From NCBI GenBank assembly GCA_013339895.1, contig JABACO010000023.1:1164279-1228278 (forward strand): 64,000 nt of DNA, given 5' to 3'. Positions 12,882 through 31,062 of this stretch are shown here, in pieces (within the stretch, counting starts at the first letter, position 1; every line of letters begins with the position of its first letter). Both the position numbers and the translations under genes were made by a program. A model generated the notes under the pieces. The model was given only the letters and a program-made list of their open reading frames with translations, did not search any database and was not told the origin of the DNA. Origin of the DNA: Ephydatia muelleri. Taxonomy: Eukaryota; Porifera; Demospongiae; Spongillida; Spongillidae.

Positions 12882-13424
12882 TCAGAGTTTCGCAGCTCCG
12901 CTGGAATCCGAGGCCAGGTTAGCTAGCCTGTACCACGCTATTCTGCACACCTGCCCTATCGCTTCTGTCACTTCCTCTTCGGCACCGTGGTTCTGGCGTG
13001 ACTTCAGACCTGCAATGATGGCCGCAACTTTGTTTTCACGAGCGCATATAACAAATGGGAACCCGAATTTCTGCTTGTATGCCTCATTAAGGGAGTCCAG
13101 CTCATTCTGCTCCGCTGTCGTGAGTTCGAGTAGGCCTGCTGTTCGATGTTCCGCTGTGGACTCTGGTGTGAGAGTCCCCTGATGCGCCAGTTGTCCGGCT
13201 AGGTCTGGATAGCAGCGTAACAATCCTTCCTTTCCGGCCCTCGGCAATGTATCTACAATGTTGCACAGGGCACTGTAGAGGGATTCTCTGCTCTTGAAGG
13301 GTCTGTGTGACCAAACTCCAGCGGCTATCAACGGAGACTGTTCAAACAAAGACCCGAATACAGAGACAAATTGCTCATAGCTAAGATTGTTGACCTCATC
13401 GATGGAGAGAGGTTTACTCGCCAT
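12882..13424 (-). CDS. URAD: 2-oxo-4-hydroxy-4-carboxy-5-ureidoimidazoline (OHCU) decarboxylase, catalytic His replaced by Tyr
   Basis: An intronless 180-residue frame covers the whole OHCU decarboxylase family (vertebrate proteins are about 173 aa). The start is taken at MASKPLSIDEVN because homology begins there; the frame extends upstream to 13547 without family similarity. Conserved blocks are present: GVWSHRPF, RAGKEGLLRCYPDLAG, GTLTPESTAEH and KFGFPFVICA. The enzyme makes S-allantoin from OHCU after uricase and HIUase in peroxisomal purine breakdown. The conserved HPDLAG block reads YPDLAG here, so the general acid/base His (His67 in the zebrafish enzyme) is Tyr, a single CAT-to-TAT change. 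The downstream Ser and Glu (S-x-x-E) are kept. Activity is therefore doubtful, or the base is an error. No typical peroxisomal C-terminal tripeptide is seen. Confidence 0.85.
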   Translation of the reverse strand: MASKPLSIDEVNNLSYEQFVSVFGSLFEQSPLIAAGVWSHRPFKSRESLYSALCNIVDTLPRAGKEGLLRCYPDLAGQLAHQGTLTPESTAEHRTAGLLELTTAEQNELDSLNEAYKQKFGFPFVICARENKVAAIIAGLKSRQNHGAEEEVTEAIGQVCRIAWYRLANLASDSSGAAKL

Positions 13425-14438
13425 ATGGTGCTCAAAACAAGAGCTGGTCAAGTGTTTATCTCGTACCCAGACCTTACATGCGCATAATATACTTGTACCA
13501 TTCAACTTGTTTATAAGGAATCGTATATCTACAAGCTGGTTATGCACTTGTCCATTGGTATAGTGGAAGAATATTCCGACTCTAGCATACTGTTTAGAAA
13601 CAGAGTTTAATGGAGAAGTAACAAATGCTCAGCTTTCAGCATGTTCTTAAGTCAAATGGAAGGCATCTCTAGTGGCTAGTCATGGGTTTAATGCTGGTAG
13701 ACTTGCCTCCTCTATTCACAGATCTGCCACAAGCACACTCACACCATAACAAGCAGGCTGTTTGTGGCATCAAATCCCTCACTCAGCTTCACACTCCCAC
13801 CCACACCCTGAATTGTGTGCTATTAAAGTTATATGCAAACTGACATGTTTGCGCTGAGCTAGCTGTGATGTATCCATGTCAAGGTAGGCTGTCATCGTAC
13901 TGTATACTGTAACCATCTGACTGTAACACAATCTTGAATATGACAAAACAGTCCTGCAATTCACAAATAAATCGTTTCGCAAAGCCTATTTGCAAAACGT
14001 AGAACTGAACATGTTTAGTTGTGATTGGAAGGTTATCCTGTCAGTGCTATCAAACATGCTCCTGATTTTTTTTGTCCCCCACTTGTAATAATATTACGTT
14101 CACAACTTTGAGCAATATATTTATCACTACCTTCGCTTACTACGTGCACCAAATGTGGTTACACCCTATGACCATACAAGACCATATACCTCTGGTTACA
14201 CTCTATGATCATAAATCATATGACGATACAATACAGCTATCTTGATGTCATGTTGAATATGTCAATTCAAAGAACATTTCAATTCCACAATATCAATTGC
14301 ACATAGACCCATTGGCACAAATTCCTTAGAAAACAATTTTTTTTTAAATGGCCATGTAATTGATCTGTAATGGAAGACGTTATCTGAGACGGTGTTCACA
14401 CACAGAAAGCACATTACAAACATCTCTTTTCTAATGGG
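13425..14438. other. intergenic, no gene seen
   Basis: About 1 kb between URAD and the 3' end of TMEM129. Only short frames with frequent stops occur on both strands, and no repeat of note was seen apart from short T runs. TMEM129 reads toward URAD in the same orientation. Confidence 0.6.
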
Positions 14439-20487
<6,049 letters not shown>

Positions 20488-20700
20488 GCTACTTTTAGTT
20501 TGTGGTTCCATGCAAGGAGCTAATTAATAGGCGTGGTCAAAACAACACGTGTTGCTCATCAGGCCAGATCACATCACAGATCACATCACATATCAAACGC
20601 GCGCGCAAGCGCCTAATACACGCATAATAGAGTGTTTTTATGATAGCACATTGTATGTCGACTAAATCATTTGCTCCGTTGCTAGAAAAACAGAAGAAGG

Positions 20701-20743
20701 GAAAAAAAAAAAAAAAAAGGGGGGGGGGGGGGGGGGGGGGGGG
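20701..20743. repeat. A run followed by G run
   Basis: About 17 A and then about 26 G separate the HADHA stop codon from the TMEM129 start region. Homopolymers here may be mis-sized in the assembly. Confidence 0.9.
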
Positions 20744-20767
20744 TGGCGGGTCAGCTACTGTAAGTCA

Positions 20768-23700
20768 TCACTTGCTATGGAACTTCTTGCTTGGATCTTT
20801 GGCATAGTCTTGAAGCAGTGGTGCTGGTTCAAAATGGTTGCCATACACCTCTCTGTAGCGAAGGATGCGACTGAGCAGGTTACTGGCACCATAGCTGTCC
20901 ACAAAACGGAATGGACCTGCAAAAATGCATATGGATAGAAACAAGCACAGTGGATCGTGGGCAAATGATGCATGAGGTGGTCGTCTATGCACAACTCTAA
21001 ACACGCATGGAATACCATTGGCCCCTCGCTGAGCAACTCCTAACATGAGCACACATCTAGTGAGTGGTTCATGTGTCCAAGTACATTGTGCCACTCCCCT
21101 ACTACCACTGACCAGTCATCTCTAATTATAGCACCCAAACATGTCTTTCATATTAATTGTACCCTTCTCTGTCCCCTTCAGTACCTTTCCTCCCTCTCCA
21201 CTTGAACATCCCTTTCTTTCCTCCCTCCTATCCACTCCCCTTTCCTCCTTCCCTCCTCTCCACTTGACCACCCCTTTCTTCCCTCCTCTCCACTTGACCA
21301 AGTTGTGGCAGGCCTAGTGAGCAGTATGCCCCACAGTACCTCCTCTGAATGGAGGGAAGCCGAGGCCAAACACTGCTCCAATGTCCCCATCCACTGGGTT
21401 GCTCAGGACACCCTCTTGAAGACACAGGATGGCCTCGTTCACGAATCTGGCAACCAGTCTCATCTGCACCTCCTCGATGTCATGGCTACCGGAGGCATGG
21501 TGGAGGCACAACAAAGGTTAGAACACAGCCTTCTCATTATTCCTTTTCCCTTCCCACAACCCTCCCCCCACCATGCAGTAGACCCACAGCTGTAGTCCCC
21601 CTTGCCCTGCTTTACCCCTTCCTTGGAGCTTTTATAAAATGACCCCACCTACCTTCCCTTGATGGAAATACGATAGTTCTGTACGATTGCTTCTGCATCT
21701 TTGTTCACACTCTTATCTTTTCCTTTCCTTCCAGAGTATACGTAGCATCCCTTGCCACTCTTGCGACCTTGGGGACACAGACGCACGCGCACAGGGTTAA
21801 AACCTGTCTTCCCTCCTCCCTTTCAGTTTTTCCAATCAGAATCCTCACCTAAGAATCCACTGCTCACCATGTCTTTCAGAACATTCACGTCAGAACCACC
21901 CAGTCTGAAGTAAACGCAAATGATCACAGCATATTTTTACACACCCCGCCCACCACTCCCTCACCTTGCACCAAATGTCTTGCTCAGGTCTGTTGCCACG
22001 TGGTATGCAACGTCAATTCCGACTTCATCGGCCAGCGTCGCCATGCCAACAGGAAATCCGAAGGCTTTGCTATACTTGTCAAGGTTCTGTGGGCCCAGAC
22101 CTTCCTGTGTAGAGATGACAGTGGGGGAGGAGAAAGGAATCTAACGTGAAACCATTTCAAGGCATCTACCTGGATGTAAATAGAATGCGTGTGACCTTTC
22201 AAACGCAACTGATTTAGCATGCATCGGGCCCATTGAAGCACACTACTGTACATACCTACATGTAGCCAACACTGCCACCAGCCCCCATACCTTGCAGTTG
22301 ACATGTAGATGTAAACACATTGCAAGGCAATGCCACGAACCTGCAGCAATCGTATGCACTCTGACAGCATAGGGGCCAATATCCTCGTGGTATAAAATCC
22401 AGGGCCATCCTTGACCACAATGACAGTCTTTCCTTGCTTGAGCCCCACATCCACAGCCGCAGCTACAGTACAAGAGAAGCGGCGAGGTGAGGGGGAGGAT
22501 CCAAGAGGGAGGGGCAACAGAAACACTTATGGGATGCAACAGTGACCAGTGACAAGGAGTGCTAATGATGTAGGTAACACGACTACCACGAGAGAATACA
22601 GACCATCCAGATGACCAAACAATAGACAGATGGCAGTCACATACACAATGAAGGGTCATCATGCATGATGGGAAAGGCTCTTTTGTTTGTACCTGCTGTT
22701 TCTTTTGACGTCTGGGCAGTTGTAATGATCTCCAATAAGGGCATTTTTTCCACAGGTGAAAAGTAATGCATCCCTACAACCTGTGTCAGTGTGCACCATT
22801 AAGAAACATCCAAACGCATGCACACACACACACACACACCACACACGCTCATGAACTGAAGCAACGTATTTAGACTCTATGCTCAAGAATATACAGAGTA
22901 ATACACCACATACCTAGGACACACACACACATATGTGACAAACACATACCTAGACACCACACACACTATGTGCACAAACACATACCTAGACACACACACA
23001 CATATGATGCACAAAACACATACCTAGACCACACACATATGTGCACAACACATACCTAGCACAACACACATATGTGCACAAACACATTACCTAGGACACA
23101 CACACATATGTGCAACAAACATCATACCTAGACACACACACATCATTGCATTGTACACATACACACCACGCACCCACAACATCACCAACCCGTTCTCACA
23201 GTCACAAAGTACAAGCCTACTCTGAACTCCTGGACCTGTGATGGTCTCTTGCTGGCTGATGCTATCTGGGTGATAGGCAATGCAGAAGTGTTGGAGGCAA
23301 GATGCAGTTCTCCGGAACTACCTAATGGGAGAACATGTGACAGTATGATGCGCCTGATCTCTTTTGAGAGGGTGAGCTCTCTGTCATTACAACACCGTGT
23401 ATTTTTCCTCCCTCCTCTCTTTCCCTCCCACCCTCCTCTCCCCCAAAGGCATATGACCCTAAGCACTCACTGCTTCCACTTCCTGTAGAACTTTGTGTTT
23501 CACTTTCAGGTCCTCGAAGACAGCCTCAATCACCATGTCAACCGAATTAAAGCTCTTCAAGGAGAAAAAGTATTCACTAATGCATTGATTCAACCAAGAC
23601 CAGGGTTGCTGGAAGCACCTTAATGTGCCAAAAACAAACAAACAAACAAACAAACAAACAAACAAACAAAGGAATATACTATTGTGCACACTTTCATACC

Positions 23701-25249
23701 TGGTAATCAAGCTGTGGACTAAGCTTCGACATGACTCTGTCTCGATCAAAACTGGTCATGGCACGCTTCTTCACTCTATCGTTGAAGCTACACAAGAAAT
23801 GCATCCATTACATCTGCTGCCTCTCTGTAGCAGCCTTCCCATAGGGAGGGTGAGGAACTGACCCTTTGTAGACCTGCCCGTAGCCTCTTGACAGACCATC
23901 TTGTTTGGTATCCTTCATGATGACATTGTAATCCTTCTGCAAGCTGACCTGCAATGAGGAGGAGGGGGAGGAGGGAGGGGAGGAGGAGGGAGGAGGAGGA
24001 GGAGGGGAGGAGGAGGGGAGGAGGAGGGGAGGAGGAGGGGAGGAGGAGGGGAGGAGGAGGAGGAGGGGAGGAGGAGGGGAGAAGGAGGGGAGGAGGAGGG
24101 GAGGAGGAGGGGAGGAGGGGGTGAAAGAAAGAATGCACGAGCGAAGAGAGGAACAAGAGAAGTACAAGCAGAGGAAGAGGCATAGGTGGTAAGAACAATA
24201 GGTGAGTTAAAAGAGAAACAATGCAAAGGGTTTCTGCACATACCTGCACAATACCAGCTCCCATGAGACCTGCACCCAATACTGCAAGATTCTTTACAGG
24301 CTTTGCAGGTTTTCCGAAACGGTTCTTCTTGCACTCAGTCTGCAGGAGAGACACAATGGCAACAGATCAAATGCTTACAATGCCAAGCAACTGATGACAG
24401 TGGTAATGTGTATGTGTGTGTGTGTGTTGTGTAGTTGTGTATGTGTGCAAATAACCAGCCATACCTGTCCAAAGAACAGAGATCTAAGGGCCTTTGATTC
24501 ACTCGACATCCCAAGCTCTGCAAATCCATTCGCTTCAGCTTCGTAGCCGGCCACTGGCCCCTCTACAATGCCCTTCTGCATAACCTACACACCACATTGA
24601 CAATGAGACCAGTGTCATATTGCATGCATCCCCTCTCCAATGCCCTTCTTCAATGAGACCAGTGTCAGCAAATAGCATGATCCCACCCTTTCTGTGACCC
24701 CTTATGTAGATGCAAGTGCAAGTTCAACATTAAATAAAACTACGCCCCCCTCCCCACCACACACACACCTAGCACTCTCAATATACCACCTCCATCCTTC
24801 ACATGTCACAACAATGCACACCAACCTCGAGAATCTTCAGAGGGGCGGGATAAAGCCCGTTGGTCTGCTTCATGACCATCCCTCTGGCTTGCTTCAGGAC
24901 GTACTCCCGCACGTACTTCTGGTTTGTTGTGAGGTGGAACTTGATCCCCCGAAGGTTGGTCCACTTGTACTCCCGAGAGGGAGGAGGAACGGCTCCAGAC
25001 GCTAGTCCACTGAAGACAAGGGAGCAATGCTTTTGGGTGATGGCAAGAAGCTACTGACAAACCTGGCTGTGCGTATGGCTACCTCCTCCAAGTACTCCAT
25101 GTTCCTCTCTTGCGCTGGCTTTACTCCTGGCCCTAGAAGCATTTAAAAAATCAATACAAGCCACACCCATCTCTCACCGATGTAGCACCAATGAAATTAC
25201 CATGTAGACAACAAGCACACGTATCTTCTACGTAGGTACCCACACTGGC

Positions 25250-25280
<31 letters not shown>

Positions 25281-27035
25281 TGTACCTAGTGGTTCGACCA
25301 GTTGGTCTACAAGCCCCAGCTTTTTGGCTTTGTCAGCCTTCACGTTCTTGCCTGTCAGTGCAATGTCCAGCGCCTCAGGTAGCCCTATCTACAGAGGTGC
25401 AACACTTCTCATGATACAGAGATATAAAGCATGGCCTGCACACAACAGCACTGATTTGATTCGTTGCACATCTTCCCCACTGCCAAAATACAGAGCACAA
25501 CACCACATGCAAGACGGGGATGGCTATTGAAAGTGCACATCCCAAAAAGGTGCCAAACTATACAGTAACTTTACTATAATATAACTGTACTGTAGCTATA
25601 ACACAGCCCAGTGCAAGCATAAGTGGAAGCAACATCTAACCAACAGCACTCACTTAGTTACCCCAAACACTTGCCTTGAAGTGTGCACTACCAAATGATC
25701 ATTTCTACTACAGAGCATAAAGGTCACCCAGAGACAGACTGGACCATATTTTCTACACACGCATTTAATAATGACTTCACCCCGAGCCTTTAGCCAGCAT
25801 CACCAGCGCATCTGCCTTCTCAATGCAACTGACTCTACCACTGCTAAGCGACTGCAATTGTTTTCTTACCAATTTTGGCAACCTCTGGGTTCCCCCAGCT
25901 CCAGGCAGCAAGCCAAGCAGTACTTCTGGCAGACCCACAAAGGTCTTTGGATCCTTCATGGCCAGACGATAGTGGCAGCCGAGGGCAACCTAGCGGATAA
26001 GACCCCAACACTCACCAATACTCCTCACCTCTACCTCTACCTCCTCACCCACACCCTCCACCTCCCCACCCACACCCTCCACCTCCTCACCCACATCATC
26101 CATCTCCTCACCCACACCTCCACCTCACCCACACGCCCCACCCACACCCTCCACCTCATCACCCACATCACCCATCTCCTCACACCTCCTCATCCACCTC
26201 CTCACCTCACCCATACCTCCCTACCCACACCCTCCACCTCATCACCCACACCTCCACCTCACCCACACCACCTCCTCACCCACACTTCCACCTTCACACC
26301 ACCTCACCCACACCACCTCCTCACTCACACCTCACCCACACCACCTCCTCACTCACACCTCACCCACACCTCCTCACCCACACTGGCCCTCCATGATGCT
26401 TACCTCCAACCCTCCACCTAGACACGAGCCATTGATGGCTGCAACCACAGGCTTTGCACTGTCCTGCACATTAGAGGCACATGCACAACCATAAAGTGGA
26501 CTCATCAACAAATTACCTGCAATTTCTGGATCATGGCTTGGCCAGAAGTTGAAATGGATTTCAGCTATAAAGAACAGATAGCATGTATTTTTGAGAACAT
26601 CAGCTCACTTCCTCCCTCCCTCCCTCTCCATTCAAGCATCTTGTGGGCCTAAAAACAGTGTGGACTATTTGCACATCACAAAGCTGAAAAATGTGTTCTA
26701 TACTACCATTGTTTCATAGCTGTATGGGACACCACCATTTCATGTGACCCTCACATGCCAAATCAACTCACCTGATCAATAGAGTTAGCAGAATCCAACC
26801 AACTACACAATCAGGGAAGAAAATCATTTGTAACACAAAAGGTCACCCTGAGATGAACTGTTAACCCAATTTACACCCTGAATGAACCCATTCAACAGCA
26901 GTGTGTACCCCCCCCCCCCTCCCCCTTACATCCTTTCCCACCTTATGTCTGCTCCTGCTATAAAACAGTCAGGTTTCCCAGAGATAAGAACTGCTGACTT
27001 GGCATGTGGACTGGCAATCACTTCATTCATGACCT

Positions 27036-27111
<76 letters not shown>

Positions 27112-27420
27112 GCAAACATGCACATATGCACACACACACACACACAAGAGGTAGAAGCTTGTAGACACCACCTACTCAACATCACACACCTCAATCAACT
27201 CCTTTGAGAACTCCTCTGAAAGTACATTGACCTGGAAGAGGCCCCATCAATACACAATCATGGTACAAAGATGTTGACAGCATGGCAAACCATAGATCAT
27301 GCCACACCTTGGAGCCAGGGGAGTTGAGTCGCACAACAGCCACATCACCTTTCAACTCGCACTGCACGTGCTTCTTAACCACTGTGTGTGTGTGTGTGTG
27401 TGTTGTGTGCGTGTGTGCGC

Positions 27421-27474
<54 letters not shown>

Positions 27475-27870
27475 GTGTGTGTGTGCATTTGTGACAGAGG
27501 TAGGAAGTGTGCCATCTTGGTGAGACTACTCGGTGAATCAGTATCACGTGCAATGTTCTCTCTCCCTCTGCCCACTAGCCACGCCCCTTCGAAAAAGCCG
27601 CTCGTTTAAAAAGACGAAGTAAATGTGTAGGTAACGCATCTACGCATACACCAAACACGCACTGAGTAACAGTTAAATTTAAAATGATTTACTTACCACG
27701 AAGAGGACCTCCGTGTTCACTACTTGTGGTGCTCAGTAGCCTTTGTAGAGTGGACGCTAATTAGAAAAAGATCATCATGCCATATGCAATCGTCCAAGAT
27801 ATTTTATTGCTTACGTACCTCTCGCGGCGGCGGGCAAGAGTCCTTTTCTCAACATCAGATATGCCGACAT
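20768..27870 (-). CDS. HADHA: mitochondrial trifunctional protein alpha subunit (enoyl-CoA hydratase / 3-hydroxyacyl-CoA dehydrogenase)
   Basis: Twenty-five exons join to about 770 residues (human 763): 27870-27819, 27756-27697, 27381-27308, 27231-27190, 27033-26942, 26802-26772, 26564-26517, 26463-26404, 25989-25870, 25388-25286, 25132-25063, 25009-24826, 24584-24465, 24339-24244, 23948-23863, 23787-23700, 23554-23471, 23321-23236, 22780-22693, 22462-22341, 22104-21965, 21904-21849, 21767-21653, 21485-21340, 20916-20768. The N terminus is a basic mitochondrial presequence. The hydratase half shows [10 protein letters not shown] and [19 protein letters not shown] with both catalytic Glu. The dehydrogenase half shows [11 protein letters not shown] (NAD fold), [12 protein letters not shown] and [16 protein letters not shown] with the catalytic His. 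It catalyses two steps of long-chain beta-oxidation in complex with HADHB. Exon 23321-23236 is one base short (near 23300), breaking the frame; a sequence error is the simplest explanation. Confidence 0.95.
22880..23175. repeat. degenerate tandem repeat, ~44-bp CA-rich unit
   Basis: Units of the type CATACCTAGACACACACACA followed by CATATGTGCACAAACA recur about seven times with many one-base indels, in the HADHA intron upstream of exon 22780-22693. Confidence 0.8.
23955..24122. repeat. GGA-rich purine tract
   Basis: GGAGGAGGGGA-type repeats of about 165 bp in the HADHA intron between exons 24339-24244 and 23948-23863. A short CAAA tetranucleotide run lies nearby at 23633-23669. Confidence 0.9.
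26020..26395. repeat. CTCACCCACACC-rich minisatellite
   Basis: Variable 12-20 bp units of CCTCACCCACACCTCCAC type occupy the HADHA intron between exons 26463-26404 and 25989-25870. The long frame seen through it on the plus strand is compositional. Confidence 0.85.
27040..27110. repeat. (CA)n microsatellite
   Basis: About 70 bp of CA repeats directly upstream in gene sense of the HADHA exon 27033-26942. Confidence 0.97.
27383..27486. repeat. (GT)n microsatellite with GC interruptions
   Basis: About 100 bp of GT repeats adjoin the acceptor of HADHA exon 27381-27308. Its complementary CA strand forms the acceptor AG itself. Confidence 0.95.
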
Positions 27871-27973
27871 TTGGTTTGGTGGCTTCAGCACTGTAGTAAA
27901 TATATATGTATCCAAATGTTGGAAATTATTATTGGTTAATACCACGTGACCACATTTTCGGTTCAAAGGAGCT
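27871..27973. promoter_or_regulatory. putative bidirectional promoter between HADHA and COX5B
   Basis: Only 103 bp separate the two divergent start codons, so both transcription starts must lie in or beyond this interval. It contains a perfect E-box inside ACCACGTGACC (CACGTG at 27943-27948) and an inverted CCAAT box (ATTGG at 27931-27935). Shared control of the two mitochondrial genes is inferred from this arrangement. Confidence 0.65.
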
Positions 27974-29089
27974 ATGGCGCTCGCAAGGATGGCACTAAAT
28001 AGACTGTTTTCGGCTGCCGTTCTGCGACGGCCTTTGGCTGTAGCTAGATACAGCACGCCCGCTTCAAGCCACGCTGCTCCAGCTAATTCGGGTCATGCCG
28101 TGAATGGTTAGTTCTACTCGTGTAATGTCAATGAGCGTTGTAGCAGGTGGGGTTGTAGGACAATTAGAATTGTTGTTTAAAATTCTTTCTTGCATGCAAT
28201 GCCTGTCGTAGAGAGTTCCATACCCACGGATCAAGAGCAAGCAACTGGTTTGGAAAAGAAAGAAATTGATGCATTAGCAGCGGGAATTGAAGTAAGAATG
28301 ATGCGGTTCTAGTGTCACTAGCGATACGTTGCGGGGCTTTCCGTATGCATTCAATGCATGCACATTGTGAGAACTGTTTCGTTGTCTCTTTTTTCTTAAG
28401 TAGCAATGTATTTATGGATGCAATACCTAGTACTGTGAGTCTCGTCTATATACGGTGCTGTTCTTACAAAGTTATTTGGATAGGCCTTTTATCTTACAGT
28501 GTACTTAGCTCTGCGTGTGTGTGTGTCTGTGTGTGTGTGTGTCTGTGTGTCTGTGTGTCTGTGTGTGTGTGTCTGTGTGTGTGTCTGTGTGTGTGTGTGT
28601 GTCTGTGTGTGTGTGTGTCTGTGTGTGTGTGTGTGTCTGTGTGTGTGTGTGTGTCTGTGTGTGTGTGTGCATGTGTCTGTGTGTGTGTGTCTGTTTGTGT
28701 GCATGTGTTTGTGTGTCTGTGTCTGTGCATATGTTGGATAACATCTTTCCTCATCCTTTTCACTGTCTTGTAGAACCCGTTCAACATGAAAGTCCAGACT
28801 GGTCCGTGGGGAACTAAGGAAAAGCCACAGGTGGTACCTTCCATGTTTGAAGAGAGGATTGTTGGGTGTATATGTGAGTTCGGGCATTATATTGGTCTGT
28901 GCAGGTCATTATGTGGCCAGCCTTTGTCTGTGTGTTCTGCTTGACACAGTTGTGCTCTTGCCTTACTCATCAGGTGACGAGGACTCCACTTCAATCACCT
29001 GGATGGTCCTAAAGAAGGGACCACCAGGTCGCTGCGAGTGTGGTCACTGGTACCAGCTGGCGCATGGCAACCCTATCAAGGTCCACTAA
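27974..29089 (+). CDS. COX5B: cytochrome c oxidase subunit 5B, mitochondrial
   Basis: Four exons, 27974-28106, 28212-28291, 28774-28873 and 28974-29089, join in phase to 142 residues. The N terminus MALARMALNRLFSAAVLRR is a basic amphipathic mitochondrial presequence. Family blocks follow: TDQEQATGLEKKEID, then NPFNMKVQTGPWGTKEKP, and the zinc-binding end RIVGCIC and GRCECGHWYQL. The four Cys of these two pairs match the zinc site of subunit Vb. The subunit is a nuclear-encoded matrix-side part of respiratory complex IV. It is transcribed head-to-head with HADHA. Intron 2 holds a TG/TC repeat (28513-28736). Start, stop and all splice sites look intact. Confidence 0.95.
28513..28736. repeat. 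(TG)n microsatellite with regular TC interruptions
   Basis: TGTGTGTCTGTGTG-type repeat of about 220 bp in the second intron of COX5B. Confidence 0.95.
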
Positions 29090-30044
29090 GTGTTCACTGT
29101 TTTTTTTTTTTGTCTGGATTGGAGAAAAGCACATCTTTTCTGTCAGTTGTAGTGATGGAAAGCTATTTCGTCCTTTACGATGATGCATTAGTGTATATGT
29201 TAGTATTTCACCTTGTAGTAAAATCCATTAGAATCTGGTGTTATTGGATGTTTCGGGGTTTTGGGATAAAGGTGTTCGTTTTGAACTACAACTACTATAT
29301 ACGTTTGATCCACTCTCCTTGTGAAAACGACATCCCAGCAAATGTCACTTCACTAAATTAAAATTGTGCACAGGTGGGTATATGAGGAGGATCTGTTGTT
29401 TGTGTGAGTGGTTGAGACGAGGGAGAATACAAAGTACCGAACTTGACCACTGATTGCTCATTGGTACATGTTCATTCTTAAGGAAACAGAGGTGAGTAGG
29501 GGCATCATCGATCTGTTGGTCTAAGCATTAGGATACATGTTTGAGGGCAGTGTATGGATTCAAACAGTTACATAGTGACAGACGTTAGCGTGTAGCATTT
29601 GCAGTGCCTTGAAATGTTTTCTTTATACGCTCTACCAAATGTTAGAAGATGTAAAAGTAATGATCTCAGATTCTGTTTCTGGGCCGTCTGATAGGGTTTC
29701 GTCAACTTGAAACCTTCTGAGTGTGTCCTGGCACCAGGCGATCGTTGTAGTTTGTGAGGCGATCGTTGTAGTTTGTGCACACTCTGATTCTTGATTTGTG
29801 AGGGCCTGCACCTGGGGGTCACAGACAGCTGTTACAAAGGACATGTCCCATAGACTTAAGACAAACACTTAAACTATATAAAAAAGAAAGAAATAACAGA
29901 CTAGTATGAAAACGTATAGAGCAGTGGCTGAGATGGTCGATCGTGAGGAGCCTATAACGTAATTGCGACGTTTTATAGCTTATCAGGTACTTCATTTGGA
30001 AACTAGGGGCGTGTCTGCTTTGATAGCGTGTGTGACGTGCGCAG
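29090..30044. other. COX5B 3' flank and upstream region of BTB-A1
   Basis: No gene is seen. A run of T follows the COX5B stop. From 29634 the sequence matches 39515 onward and is the upstream region of the first BTB gene in duplicated unit A. A 21-bp segment GCGATCGTTGTAGTTTGTG is present twice here (about 29738-29778) but once in unit B. Confidence 0.65.
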
Positions 30045-31062
30045 ATGGCGGACAAAGCCGCGGTACGTTTTGAGCCACGCACAACACAAGCGAAAGCTTT
30101 TATGTCTGCCGTGAGAGACGCAGCCAACAAGCTCCAATCCGATCAGCTTGAGTGGGACAAAAAGGTCAAGGGAAGACCTAAACAGTCGATCTTCCAAGTT
30201 ATCAGAGGCGGAAAAGAATCGTAAATAACAGGTCGTTGAATTCGAACAAGAGAAGGAAAAGTTTGAAGCGGCCAAACGCAAGCTGTGTTGTGATCAGCGT
30301 AATTTCGATTATCAAATGTCGCAGAGGGAGAAACGCCTTAAGCAGCGAAGAGACGATTTAGAAGCTGCGCAAACTCAGGCTACCTCCTTTTTCGAGAGCG
30401 ACCAAGTTATTCAAATCCACGTTGGAACCCACACGTTCAAAACCTTTTGCAAGACGTTGCGTCGCTTTCCGGAATCAACCCTTGCTCAATCCGCGAATGC
30501 AATACCACTTACCAAGTCGCACACTATGTTCATCGATAGAGACGGACTTCACTTCAATTTCATTTTGAACTACTTACGCTCCAGCATGGACGAAGGGCAA
30601 ATCCTGGACATAGTGGTTCGCAAGTACAATCTGATTCTCGATACCATAGCGGACATAGAGAGGCCAGTTATTACAATTTTAACCGCTTGTCAAAATATTG
30701 AACTGTGTCCACGAAATGGCCTATTTAATTTCTAATGGTTTATTCGTTTCAAGGGACAGTAGCTGTATTACTACCAAAGAACTTCCACCTGGTGATGTGC
30801 TCGACCTGGGCATGCTGAATTTTACGGGCAGGAGGTTTGAACATGCGCAATTCAAACACAACACCTCCTTTCAAGGGAGTGTGCTTAAAGGGGCTGTGTT
30901 CTCCAAGTGCAAGTTTGAAGCAGTGGTGGACTTCATCGACACTGATTTACGAGAGGCCAAGTTCGATGACTGTGAGTTCCTCCGCGCGACTCATTCTTCT
31001 GCCTGGCGCCAATACGAAGGACGCGGTGTTGTGCGGGATTACTTGGCCCGGAACAGCTGTAA
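30045..31062 (+). pseudogene. coiled-coil/BTB/pentapeptide gene, copy A1, broken
   Basis: It is the counterpart of the intact gene at 39967-41022. It starts MADKAAVRFEP, but an 8-bp deletion near 30171 shifts the frame, a TAA interrupts near 30224, and further indels lie at about 30513 (9 bp, in frame), 30632-30710 and 31000-31050. The BTB segment (VIQIHVGTHTFKTF) and pentapeptide segment (LNFTGRRFEH) can still be read as separate frames. Several multi-base lesions make sequencing error an insufficient explanation, so it is called a pseudogene. Confidence 0.8.

Noticed and set aside
26601..26649. A possible extra HADHA exon with AG and GT borders
   Set aside because: Exons 26802-26772 and 26564-26517 join in phase and give the length expected from human HADHA without it; inserting it would add an unmatched peptide.
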